From Cinclus cinclus (taxonomy: Eukaryota; Chordata; Aves; Passeriformes; Cinclidae), in NCBI RefSeq assembly GCF_963662255.1, contig NC_085059.1:7845234-7909233 (forward strand): a DNA stretch of 64,000 bases, written 5' to 3'. The position numbers were made by a program, and so were the translations under genes. This document shows positions 49,801-62,138 of the stretch, one piece after another. The notes under the pieces were generated by a model. The model did not search any database and was not told the origin of the DNA. It saw only the letters and a program-made list of their open reading frames with translations. The first letter of the stretch is position 1; each line of letters starts with the position of its first letter.

Positions 49801-52800
49801 GTACATAATACAGTGAGGTTTCTTCAACATTTAAACACACCTCCAAAGAGGAAAGCAGAAAAGATCTTACTGTATTATTAATACAAGAACAACATTTTTG
49901 TTTTTTACTGTGAAACAGACATTTAAGGACCCAAGAATCACTGATTATGTATGAAGAGGTATCAGATGTCTCTTCCCAGGTTTTACTAATGATGCACACA
50001 CATTTACTGTATTCATTACAGAGTACTGGCTGAGATGTGCAGAGTCCCAACTCAATAAAAAAGCAGAGCAGTCGATTAGGAGGCCTCAAAATCACAGCAC
50101 AGAGACTTGTACATAAAAGTAGGAACATGTAGCTGCTCCCTCATTGTAATGAATAAACTTGTCCAAAACTTCTTGAGTCTGGTAGCAAACATATCTGATG
50201 TCAGTGGGGGGCCTCAAAAACCAGTCATTTTTTATCCAACTGACCTTACCCTTCCTTTCTAGGAGGTTGATTTGATGTTCTAGGATGTGTTCCTTCTTTC
50301 CAAGTAGTAGAGACATCACTGCATTTTATTATTTAAACATTCTATTTATTCTGGGCATTTCTAGCACAGAATGGGGACACTGTGGTGTCCAACCGTATCT
50401 ACAGAATTCTCAACAATGCCAGAGTCTGAGCATTTCCAATACACACACTTGTATTGTACCTAATCTACAGCACAGTGGGAAGAAACCAGTTGTGTCACCC
50501 AACACAGGAAGAACAACTTACCTTGACACTACCTACCCGAAACAACAATTTAATAGACAGAAATGTTAAATAGCAGGGTGTCGTATCAACATTTGCACAC
50601 AAGAGTGCTAATTTCTGAAACTGCGATCCATCACTGAGTAACGTGACTGCCTGAATTCTTCTAAGGGACGTGAGGAAAATTACCCAGGAACAACAAAAAG
50701 AGGTTTGTAAGCAATCCACATCTGTTGTAGAGCTATGTCAGTCCTGAAACACCTGGTGTTGTGCCACCCTGCTGAATGAAGGCTTGAGGAACTCAACTGC
50801 AGCTGGGAACATTTTTCTCAAAAAACTCATTTCCTCTCACTATTCTAATAGTAATTGTGGCCCCCATGACCCTGCAAAGACCAGGGCTCTGCTTTTCAAT
50901 CCAGCATCTCAATCCAAATCATCAGAAACAGAACTCAGCTAAGGAACAGTGGAGTTCCTAAATCCTATTGAAGGGATCATATGCAATACCACTTTCTTCT
51001 TCTAACAGCTCTTCTAGATCCTTCCCACTGAATCATAATCACTTATTTATTTTTTAGTAAAAGGTTAAAGCCTTTCTGGAAATGACAGCAAGCCAATGCA
51101 CTGTGGGTTTTTTTTCACAATGCAACAGTTTATAATTGACTGCTTATGTAGTAATTGCTCTATTTATAGACCTTTTTTGCAAGAGAAAAGTGATTGACAT
51201 CACCTGGTATTAATGATAGAGGGTTTATTTCACATTTATGACCTAAAGCTTCTACATAAATTGTCTTCCCTTCCTAAGATGCTCATGTTCCACATGAGTC
51301 TAGGGAATATATGTATGAAATTACATGCCAGCCTTATCTTTCATACATTATCTAACAAATACTACTATTCTTTCAAAATTATTTTTACAGACTTTCTGTA
51401 ACTACCTAAGAAATTAAGTGCAGCAACACTTAGTGGTTTCCATCTCTGCCTTTTGAGCATCCATGTTGGCAGTGCTGCTTCTCCTTTAAGTATTCCAGTA
51501 CAGTATGGATTGCACATCTTTTAATTTTGATGGACAAAACCTCTCATGTGCAATCAAGCAATAGCATGTGTACATGACAGAAAATAACTAAGACAAATGG
51601 CAAAGAAATTAGGGATGGAGAGAATATCTGAGAAGACCCGCCTCCTCTAAGTTCTGACTCTCCAGTGAAAGATGAAAAATGTAGCAGGAAAAAATAGTAA
51701 AAAACCTTATAAAGGTATTATAGCCTTATATTCTCTAGCAAGATGGGCTTGAACAACAGGAAAAGTAAAGTGACAACACTGATCAAAAAGTATTTCAGAT
51801 TGTATCTAACAATTACATTTACGTCTCATATAATTTCATTCAGGTCAAGTGAGAACAAACAGTCATTGTGTAAGAAAAAAGTATTTACAGAAAGTTTATA
51901 ATATTCCAGTGTAATTCATGTATTCATTAAAAGCATAATAAAGACCAAGGCCTTTGAATTATTGTGAACTTATATTTCTTTTCCATGCTTTTGTTCTGGA
52001 ACTGTAGCTTATTGATATTTTTAATGCAACGCAAAGCCACATATTGTAGAAATTACTGAAAACATTTTCTGTCCCTCATTCATTTGTTGAATTACTTTTT
52101 AAGAGATGAGAGTTCCTGGCAACACCTTCTTCCTAGAATCTGAATCTATAAATTAAAGAAAATACTCTGCTTTTATACAACACAGTTGTTCTTCCACACC
52201 AAAATGGCATTTAGGCTATTGCTAAAGAAATTATCAAAATAAAAATCAAGGACAGTGATTTGCACTTGTGTGGCACTATCTTCTTAATGCCATCACAAAC
52301 CAAAACTTTCCATTTTGGGAAGTTATACTGGGATACAGGAGGGATTGATAAAACAACTTGTACAAACCTTAACAACTTAATTCAAGGTTTAGCTTCATTT
52401 TACTTAGGAAGTACTAACACCTCTGTTGCTCACAGCAAACCTTTGAAATTTATCAAGGAGATAGCCCAAGGGTTAAAGAAAACATGTCTTCACTCCTTAA
52501 GAGAGTATGTTTAGTTTCAGCAGGGCTTTAGCACAGAATTTTGCCTCCCCTCTGCACCCCTGTGCCTTGGCTTGCTTAGATGATGTCAGCACAGCAGCAA
52601 TAATGGTCATTTAAAATGAACTTTCTCGAGACAGGTCCCCTCTCTGCTGCTCCAACCAAGCCCTGGGAATGCACAGGGGGTACGGAGAGACGGAGGCAGC
52701 AGGAAAACACTTCCTGCAGAGCTGCTGCCTTCTGCTCCTTTCAAATGTGAGAGCTGAAGCCCCAGCTTTGCAGCAGCAGCTGGAGAAGCTGTCCTTCCTC

Positions 52801-54334
52801 TTCCTGCTGCTGACAGCACACCGGGAACCCGAGCTGGAGGCACCCTCCAGAGCCCCCCTGAACTGGCACCTGCAGCCCAGCCCATCACCTTCCTGCTGTG
52901 CCAGCCAGCCTCACACCAGCTCTGCCACGCCGACACTGGAGCCTCTGATGCACAGAGAATTCTGACAGGGTTTATTACAAATGTGTATCTTACACTGGGC
53001 CGTGCTTGTGGGACTTCCCTCGAAACCAGCTTACCAGCACGTCCACAAACTGACTCTAATTTACACACAAACATATTCAGTCCTTATGTACCAATGAAAC
53101 GCCCCAGGAATTTTTATTATTTTTTTTGTGGTTTTAAACCGACTGTTAGCATCTTTCAGGACTATACCATAATATTAAAACCCTCTAGTCAGCTGAAATT
53201 TATTTTCAAAAAAATAAGAAAAATTGCTAGGTCTAAAGTAAAGCATCTAAAGATGTTCTTTAAAAAAAATAAATATATTTCATTACTCTAAGCCAACTAT
53301 TAATTCCATAACATTAAAAACACACCAAAAAAAATGTTAAATCAAGTTTGTGAGTACTGGCAAGTCATGGAGAGAAACCTTCACCTTCATCTCTTTCTAC
53401 ACATTTTTTTTCTGTTTTTTCTTTTTTTTTTTTCCTAGAGGCAATTTCCATCCATTACTCTGCATGGAACCAACATCCATTACATGAAGACAGTGTCTTA
53501 ATCAAAATGACTTTTTATACAAGTCTATTTAATAAAAATTCATTGTTTTAATCTTGTAAGTGTAATATTAATGAAAACTAAATTATGTCTCTTTATTAGT
53601 TAGCTACTGATGCTTCTTTGCAGCTTATAAAACTAATTCTCTTAAAGCCGAATGTATTTTAAAGCACCATAAAAACCTCAATGACATTTGCTAATGGAAC
53701 AAAAACCAGTTAGGCCAATACCATGGAGGGGCAGTACTGCAATGTGAACATCACCACCGCATTTTCTCATATGCAAAAATGACCCTCACACAACTAGGAG
53801 GTCTAACAGATTTAACAATACCTTAAGAGGTTTAACAATAATATTATTGTTTAATAGAAATCCATATAACTTGGGAGTGAGGAAGAAACTTGTAGTTGTA
53901 TGTTGGAAGGATATGTTTACGTCAAACAGCTTTAGAAAAAGATTCTCTGCAGCATACACTCATCTCTTGAAAATTAAAGTTTTTAATATAAAGAGCTGAA
54001 TGTTCACAGCTCTTAAGAAGAGACTGGAAATGCAGTCCAAATTTCCCACAGATCAGTGGAAAACTTCACCTGCAATGACACTAACTGGAAAAAAAAAATT
54101 AAAAATCTCTGTGAGACCTCTAAGCTTCTCCCCTCATGCAGACTTCTCATTCAGCCTCATGCAGTAGTAGAGCCATGATTTCTTTAATCTCCCATCTGAA
54201 CTCTGTTCTTCAGATGAAACCAATTTCTTGGATTTCTTCCAGAACACAATCCTACAGCTCTCCTAAGGCTTCTCAGACTCTCAGCCCCACTACCTGCAAA
54301 TTCATGGCAGCAACAGACCAAACTCTAATTTACA
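40859..54334 (-). other. TENM2 upstream intron, middle part; no gene supported
   Basis: Mostly AT-rich. Three GC-richer patches stand out: 41860-42230, 42550-42990 and 52610-53060. The last two hold minus-strand open frames of 166 and 155 codons without recognisable domains. They may be worn transposons or unannotated noncoding exons. I could not show splice sites that would make either a TENM2 exon. Confidence 0.5.
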
Positions 54335-54587
54335 CCTTTAAGAGCCTCCCCATTGGAAGCCTGTGCCCAGCAGCGTATTCAAGGAACTCAAAGCACATTT
54401 TTTCCTCACAAATTTATTAATTCAAACAATCAAAACCACAAGGGTCTGCCTTAATTCCCACCAATATATCCCAGAAATCTTCTAAAGTTGCTGCCTCAGA
54501 AAACACGCTACACAGGCTTGTTCTCAGCCTGCCCACCCTCCTAGCTAGGCTGTGCTCCCTATTTAGGGAAAAGTTGGTTGCTGCTTA
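54335..54587. repeat. Unidentified dispersed repeat, copy 1 (parts a+b)
   Basis: Part a runs from CTTTAAGAGCCTCCCCATTGG to AATCAAAACCACAAGGGTCTGCC. Part b runs from CCAATATATCCCAGAAATC to TTAGGGAAAAGTTGGTTGCTGCTT. Both recur at 55161-55497 with clear but imperfect identity. On the minus strand part a carries an AATAAATTTATT motif that could be a polyadenylation signal of an LTR-like element. Family unknown to me. Confidence 0.8.
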
Positions 54588-55160
54588 ACATTTATCTTTA
54601 TCTCTTGCCCTCAACCTCTGTGTACAAAGTGTGTGTGGCACTGGGACACAGAGAAAAAAATCAAAAACAACTAATTAGTGATCTAGTCGCGGCCCTGGAT
54701 AGTCTCTTGAAACTATTTATCCTGAGACATTTTAAGTCTGGACGTTGTTTAATTCATTAAGAGGCTGAAAAAATTAAAGCAATTTATTGTAAAACAAAGT
54801 CACTGAAACACACTTGATAAAAATAGAAGTGCAGACCTCTCCCACATCTGTCAGAATAAGCAATGCAAATAAAGGCCAGAGTCACAAGACAAAAAGCAAC
54901 ATGTCTGAAAAAAAAAGAGCACTGTGCATATCCCAGGCCTGCAAAAACCATCAGCACTTCTTCGGTGTTGATGCTCCCCATCCATACAAGCAATGCTTTA
55001 CCTGCTGGTGTAAACTGGCGGTGGCTGGAATCCCTTTAAAATGTGCTTTTTTATTAGGTCTTCTCATCCCTGTCACCTTTCCCCACCAAGTCTCCTCATT
55101 GCCAAGGACAGCAGCTCAACATTGAGAGTGCTGGTGAGATCTTCTGGGAGATGATGCCAC

Positions 55161-55296
55161 AGTACACCAATATCTCTCAACAACCATCTGAAGCTGTTGT
55201 CTTAGAAAAAACAAAATCCACACAGGCTCATTCTCAGCCTGCCTGCCCTCCTAAGCAGGCCATGCTCCCCATTTAGGGAAAACTTGGTTGCTGCTT
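55161..55296. repeat. Unidentified dispersed repeat, copy 2 (part b only)
   Basis: ACACCAATATCTCTCAACAACC through TTAGGGAAAACTTGGTTGCTGCTT matches part b of copy 1, including the CTCATTCTCAGCCTGCC segment. Confidence 0.8.
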
Positions 55297-55311
55297 CACA
55301 AATTTTTTGCT

Positions 55312-55497
55312 CTTTAAGATCTTCCCCAGTGGAAGCCCGTGTCCAGCAGTGTGTTTAAGTAACTCAAATAACATTTTTCCTAATAAATTTATTTATTCAA
55401 ACAATCAAAACCACAAAGGTCTGCCTCCATTCCTACCAATACGTCTCAGCAACCATCCAAAGTTATCTGCCTCAGAAATACACCACAGGGGCTTGGT
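55312..55497. repeat. Unidentified dispersed repeat, copy 3 (part a plus start of b)
   Basis: CTTTAAGATCTTCCCCAGTGGAAGCC, then TTATTCAAACAATCAAAACCACAAAGGTCTGCC, then the beginning of part b up to CTCAGAAATACACCACAGGGGC. It follows copy 2 directly, so the b-a-b order implies tandem duplication with a period near 270-280 bases. Confidence 0.8.
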
Positions 55498-55576
55498 TTA
55501 TGTCTGGTTATGCTAGGGCATGATTAGCATTTTAACACTTATATATGTTTAGAAGTCTTACCTTCCCTAACTGCTC

Positions 55577-55600
55577 TTTTTTTTTTTTTTTTTTTTTTTT
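55577..55600. repeat. T24 homopolymer
   Basis: Twenty-four T on the plus strand. On the minus strand it is an A-tract after a sequence ending GGTGGTACCAGACCTTC, which could be a small retroposed piece or simply a T-tract. Confidence 0.95.
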
Positions 55601-58600
55601 GAAGGTCTGGTACCACCCCCAATTGCCCAATGCCTACAAGAGCCTCCACTAGATTAGGGCAGCACTCTCAAACTTCTTATGGTTTGCTTTAGATTTCCTA
55701 AACTTGCAAGAATCAAATGCAGCCACAGTCTTCTGGTGGTATCAAATGCTACAGGGAGAGGTGTTTTTGATTCCTTTCAGTGAACTCCAAGGGAGAGGAA
55801 AGGAGAATTTACTTTCCCTCTGCAGGGAATTGCTGCTTTTAATGGCTGACAGAAATGTCCTGGAGCTCTCTCCCTCGCTGTGCTAAATTGTGGTAGGTAG
55901 CTGTGGTGGAACTGTTGTCATCTAAGAACACAGGCAAAACAAGGAACAATAAAGACTATGATCAGCCCGAATTGCAAGTTAAATAAAACAAACAAACAAA
56001 TAAACTACCCAACTTTGGCAAAAAATCTGTGATTTTCCGTATCTTCCGCGTTTCTCTTGCAACTAAGAAGCTGTCACTGACATTTCAGCCCCATGTCTAA
56101 TAATGTTTAATGCTCTTTCACTTTCCATTATCAACTCACAAAAATGCATATTTTCTTTCATACACAGGCTAAATCTTGTCATTTATAAGCAGTCAGAATC
56201 AGGATCTTCTCAAAATCCAATATGAAAAGCATTTGTGCCCCTCAAGACACATTGCTGGCAGTCTAATCTGTGGCTACTGACAGCAGCACTCTATGACAGT
56301 AATAACTACAGTGTATGACTACATACATTATTCACACTAAAGTAATATTATCAATTACAATCAGAATTCATAAAGCTCTACAAAATGGCAGGTCAAGAAG
56401 ATTTAAGTGCCATTTTACATCCTAATATTTACAAGCTAATGCTTCACAAAATGAGTGGGATATAGTCAGTAGAATCACATCCACTTCCTGTGGAGGCACT
56501 AGCTGAAGCACTCCTCTAACTTTTATGTTAAGATAATAGTTGAAGGGTGTTGATAGTTTTAACCTACATCTTTTTATTCAGAAAGACTTCTAATCCTGAA
56601 TCCTGGCTCTTTGTTTTAAATCAGGGATGTATTGATCAACTGTGAGACTGAACGTATCTCAGCAGTGGCTGAGTCGGGTATCCACTATGGAATTAGGACA
56701 GTTAAACACTGGAATCGATCCTCTCATTGTAAAGCCACAGCTGCTGTGGCAAGCAGTTTCTCTAAGCTATTAATTTTATTATTAGCACACCTGGAGACAC
56801 TGTTTCCCTGAGGGAAAAGCAATTCAATTGTGTGTGCTGCAACAACTAGTGGCATATGATCAATGAGACAGCTGGGACCACGGGCTTTCTCCTGGAGCTC
56901 GGGGTGGCTATGACAAAGTAGTTTGTAAAGCTGTGACAATACAAACTAATATTGCTTTATGTTTTATGCACCTCATTGTAAGCACATAGCTTACAGCTTC
57001 CAGTGTCTGCCACTTTTAGGCCTTTTTGGAGTAGTTCACTAGTCTCAGTCTTCCAAAGGTCTTCCTCTGTGACATCTGGTACCAGCTGACCACCAGCCTT
57101 TGCCTGACCACTGACTCCTTCCATCTTTCCCCTGTGCCCCCAAGGCAGCAATAAAGTACACTCCCTTAAAAGGAAACAGCAACACTAGTTTAACATAGAG
57201 GAGAAAGACTAATTACCAGTTTCTGTTCGGTTCTATTTCATTTGGTTCTATTTCATAAGTGTATTAATGAAAATAAACAAACCCCCACAGACATGGCAGC
57301 AAAGCACCAGCTATAACTGACTTTCTAATCCCAAAATAACTACTGATACGACTCAAAAACTCTGATCCAGCAATACTTGAAATTTAGTCAATATTTAAAT
57401 GCAATTCAGTAGAAATTAGCAGGAAAGGAAGATAAAATATGCACCCCTCAGGTATTACAGGCATATAAATGATGCACCAGCATCTCCACACACCTAAAAG
57501 CCCCCAGATTCACACTGGAAGGACAAACGAACCAAACTCCTCATGAAAACAAGATGAAGACAAATGTTGCATCTGATGGAAATCATGACGCTCCAACGCC
57601 TCAAGGTACTTTCAAAAACTTCTACTACTACTACTCCAAAACTTGCATGAGCTTTGGATCCTTACTCCGTTTCCTTCTGAATTGCCACAGTAGTGAAAGC
57701 AAGTTCTGTGCTGTGAAACCTTGTAAGAGACAATACACGTGTGGTGAAGACCTCATATTAACAGACATACTTAACCGCTAAGGCTTCCTAGAAATTTTAT
57801 GTCAGTTGGCTTTAACATCTTTGACTGTGGGGTTTTACAACTCAGCCATGTTCAAGCCCTTCTTGGTCCATCCTTTCAGTCCATAAGCCTCTACTCCCTT
57901 AAAGACTGGCTACCGAGAACAACACCACTCTATCCTCTGTAACTTCCATTTTCAGATTTTCATGACAAAATATTGATTGTGAGTATGATGAAATGTGCAG
58001 TTTTTAATGATGATTTAAACGTGTTTAAAATTAACCTATCACTATTGCCACTTCTGCAGTAGAATCACTGTCAGCCTGCTGTACCCATGTCTAAGATGTG
58101 CAATCAAGAAATGAAGAGACTTGGGACTCACTACTCTGATGCTAACAAGCTATGTCACTGAATTTTGGAGCCGTATTTCCCAAATCACTGAAAGCATCTC
58201 AGTGACTAACCATGGAAAAGAGGTGTCCTAGTCAGCAGATGCTGTAACAGAACCAAGACATAACCTTTATTCTCCAGCTTCTACTATTTTTAAAAGTGAA
58301 AAAAAGTAACACCTTTGTCAATCTCTACGCAAACCTAGAAAACTGAGGGTAGGGTGGAGTGTGGGTGTTTGCATCTAGAGGAACCTTCTAATTAACTTTA
58401 GGTACTTGAACTTTGGGATCTCTGCCTCAAGGAGAATTCTTCTGCACAAAAAAAAGCTGAGAGATTCCTTCATTTCAGTAGATTTGAGGCTGCACAATCG
58501 TACAGCCAAATACAAATCTTTAACCACCAAGCTCGAGCAGCAGAGTCAATGCAACCTCCTACACAGATCCTACTGCATGTATCTGGCCACTCAAACCAGG

Positions 58601-59444
58601 ATTAAAGGCTGAATACTTTCACAGCTGTGTTTCACAGGACTCACTTTTGCCCATGCCTAGAAAATCCCTCTTCTGTTTTGCTTTGCAGCCCACCACTTTT
58701 GCCAGCTTTGTCCCCACATGAATATCCCCAGGAAGGCCGGCCTCTGCTCTCACTTCTCCGAGTGACTTAGTCCTAGATTTTCACAAATCTGTTTAGTTAT
58801 CCAATACCTACATCAGGTACTGAATGTATGCTTTAATGTGTACAACTTATTGCCAAATTATTTTACCAGTGGTGCCACCACATACACTTTTAACTATTTA
58901 TTGAAATCTAAATTAGTTAATACTTCTAATTTAGCTAGCATTCTCAAGAATGTGGAAAATTACTTGCTGAACACTGGGCATTAAATTTATTAAAATGTAT
59001 TAAAATTTAATGAATACAAATACATTTACATATATTTGCACTGGAAATATGATTTCTACATTGTAACACTACTATTTATTATCTTCACGTGTTTACGTGA
59101 TGACAAAATAGTAAATATTTAATATATTGGAGGGTATTTTTACTTTAAACCCACCTTACCTTAAACATCCAACATATGTCCCCTGCTTTTAGAGGTGCTG
59201 GCCATTACTGTGTGAAAATCTGTCTAAAGCAGGATTTAATGTAGAAAATTAGGAAAGGCAGTATGATTTCAGCTTGGAGCTAGTAGATTAGATGGACTGC
59301 AGCACAAATAACACTGTTTTGCTCAACAAATAAATTACTGAATATAGTTTCAAATTTTAAATGAAAAATAGATTTCTTCTTGCAGCAGAGAACTGGACAA
59401 AATATATCTGAAGGAAGTTATTAAAAATTGATCAAAAATTAATC

Positions 59445-59448
<4 letters not shown>

Positions 59449-59531
<83 letters not shown>

Positions 59532-59538
59532 TGTGTGT
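59449..59538. repeat. Compound microsatellite (AT)19 - (AC)6 - (GT)13 and degenerate GT
   Basis: AT units at 59449-59486 run into AC at 59487-59498 and then GT from 59499, with one C and one extra T interruption near the end. The AC/GT junction is a perfect 24-bp inverted repeat (59487-59510). Confidence 0.97.
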
Positions 59539-62114
59539 AAAAGGTCTAGATGGAGTACCTGAAAAAGCACCAGTGAGCATTTTCATTTGCCTGGCTCAGA
59601 CACCATGATTTAGATCAGCGGTGGCACAACAGTTCCTGGAGGCACAGAGCCAAACCTCCTCTGGTAAATTTTAAGCTTTTTAGAGTTGCAGACCGAAATG
59701 CAACACAGTCAGTCATGGCCGTCGTGAATGAACAGAAAGCTGAGCAAGACAAAATTTGGCTGCTTTAAACATCACACAACTTCCTAAATCTTACACTGTA
59801 TTTGTTTTATTTTCTTATCAAATAGGAAAGGGAATGACTAAAAAAAATATTTTTTCTAAAATCAGTTAGAACAAGAACAGTTTTGAATCTACCAAGATAT
59901 GGGCCTAATGTCCAACTTATCCTATGACAGGGGAATGCAGTTCTCCTTGAGATCCATCATGATGAACTCCTAACAAGGCAGAAGTTCAGGGGTGTATCTG
60001 TCGCCCCTCAAAAAAGTGAAATTCTCACTGTATTTGGGGAGAGCTGCGTGCTGCTTTCCCCAGTTATGTCTCTTTAGGATGCATGCCAAGTACCTAAGTG
60101 GCAGTACAATAATAGTGCAGCAATTACTTCTCACTTATGCTGGAGAACCAGCTCAGGACCTGTCATGACATGCAGTGTTCACGCATGCCAAGCAAAAAAG
60201 CAGATAATGACCTTTTTCCTTCCTGTGCTTCAAACCCCCAACCACTTCACTCTACCCCACTTTTTCAAACATTAAATTCAGTGTTAAATTAAACAATTTT
60301 AATTGTATATATTTGAATACTTTCAAATCAACTTAAAAAATCATAAAATATCCATATTGTTACAGCTCTCACAATAGTATTGCCTTACTTTTCACCTGCT
60401 CTATCAAGTTATTATGTAAAAAGAGAAGGGGAGAACAATAACATATTGAAGAAACAGTATGTTCTCTATAAGGGATGTCTGGAAACATATTTTAACATTA
60501 AAGAAAGATTAAGAAAGTAATGCATGAAATTTTGTAAACATGTGTGAGGAACAACAGTTTGGATGCCTAAGAGTATTACAAAATGGCTACTATTAACAAC
60601 AAATGCTCATATACAATTTTTTACTTATCTATGTGTTTGCTGTTTGGTTCTATAGTGTATTCTCAGTGGATTTCAAAGCTGACTGTAATGTAGCAGAAAT
60701 ATGTCTTTGAAGAAACTTAGAGAAGTAATTTCTACTGAAATGTTGCAAGAGCTACCCTGACTGACAAGCTGAGTATGCATAATTCAAAGGCTAAACCAGC
60801 CTGAACTAAAAAGTACTTGGATGGATGTAGAAAATAGGCAGCATATGAAAATTTAGGATATTACTTTTTAAAAAAAAGGTAAAAAATAAACAACCCATAT
60901 AACTAATTGAAAGGGATATTCAAACTAAGTGTAAATATGCTGCATGAAAAGTCTGGTATTAATGTGTCCGTAATATTGTGTCTGATATTTATTTGTACAT
61001 AAATAACAAAACCAAAAAGACCTAATCTAAGAAGATGATTAGTCAATCATGGCAGAGCAGGTGACTTGTGGAAACAGCCTGACTTACTGTGCAATAACCT
61101 GGCACAGTGCCCATGTGTGAAGTGCAAGATGCTCAAGCACACAGGGTGGGTACATTTCTAAATCCTTGAAATGAGACAGCTCTTCCTTTGTGCCCACCGG
61201 GAGCACAGTTACACCACTGTCGTGGTCCTCACTGCAGTGAGCCCGCTCTTCCACTTTTAAACCTGTTTCATTACATGTTTCTGCTGCTTTTTCCTAGAGA
61301 TCCAACTTACCTGAGCTACAGAAAAACAGAAGCTGAAATCAAGGTATTTTTATTCCCCTAACACAGCATATACATTTTTGGCAATATATGACCAAACTGC
61401 TGCACAGTAAAGCTTTGACACTGTGGTTTCCACATAAGATTGCTGTAGCATTTTTTTTTATATTACTCCATTAAGGTCTAACATACACTATCATCAAAGT
61501 TTTCCTGTCACTGAAAACTGCTTAGGACACATGTGAGGATCCATTTAATAACTCAAAACATTATTACACTTTAGGTAAGAACAAGAAGTAAAATACTAAA
61601 CTGGTAGGGGATTTAGGCCAAACCTAATTTCACAAGCTGGAATTTATCCAAGACACTGTATTTAACACCTTTACTCCTGTGAGCAGTGAGTTCCTTAATG
61701 ACCACAAGTGGCCAAGACCTTGATTTTAGATCTCACCTGATAGAGAGGCTAATGAGATTTCAATTTTGCTCAGATTGACAGCAACTACTCTGTATTATTT
61801 CCACATTTCAAATCCCTAATGGAACCAAATAGCAAAGCTGTGCAAAAATGATAATATGGAACTTTTTCCTCCCCTCCAAATCTCAAAAGCAATTCAACTC
61901 AGGTCAGGGTGAGCTTTAAGTCTACACATACATCAATTCTTTTACCTTATCTATATTTTGCAATCCTTGACATGCAAACACATACAAGCACCTCTGTGAA
62001 AGACATCATATCAGAAAACCCAAAACATTCTCTCAATATATCACGACTCTAGAATATTATTTACCCTACTTTAAAGGATTATTACTATACTCCCACATAA
62101 AAGCATAATACGTG

Positions 62115-62138
62115 CATACATACATACATACATACATA
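62115..62138. repeat. CATA tetranucleotide repeat
   Basis: Six CATA units. Simple repeat. Confidence 0.93.
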
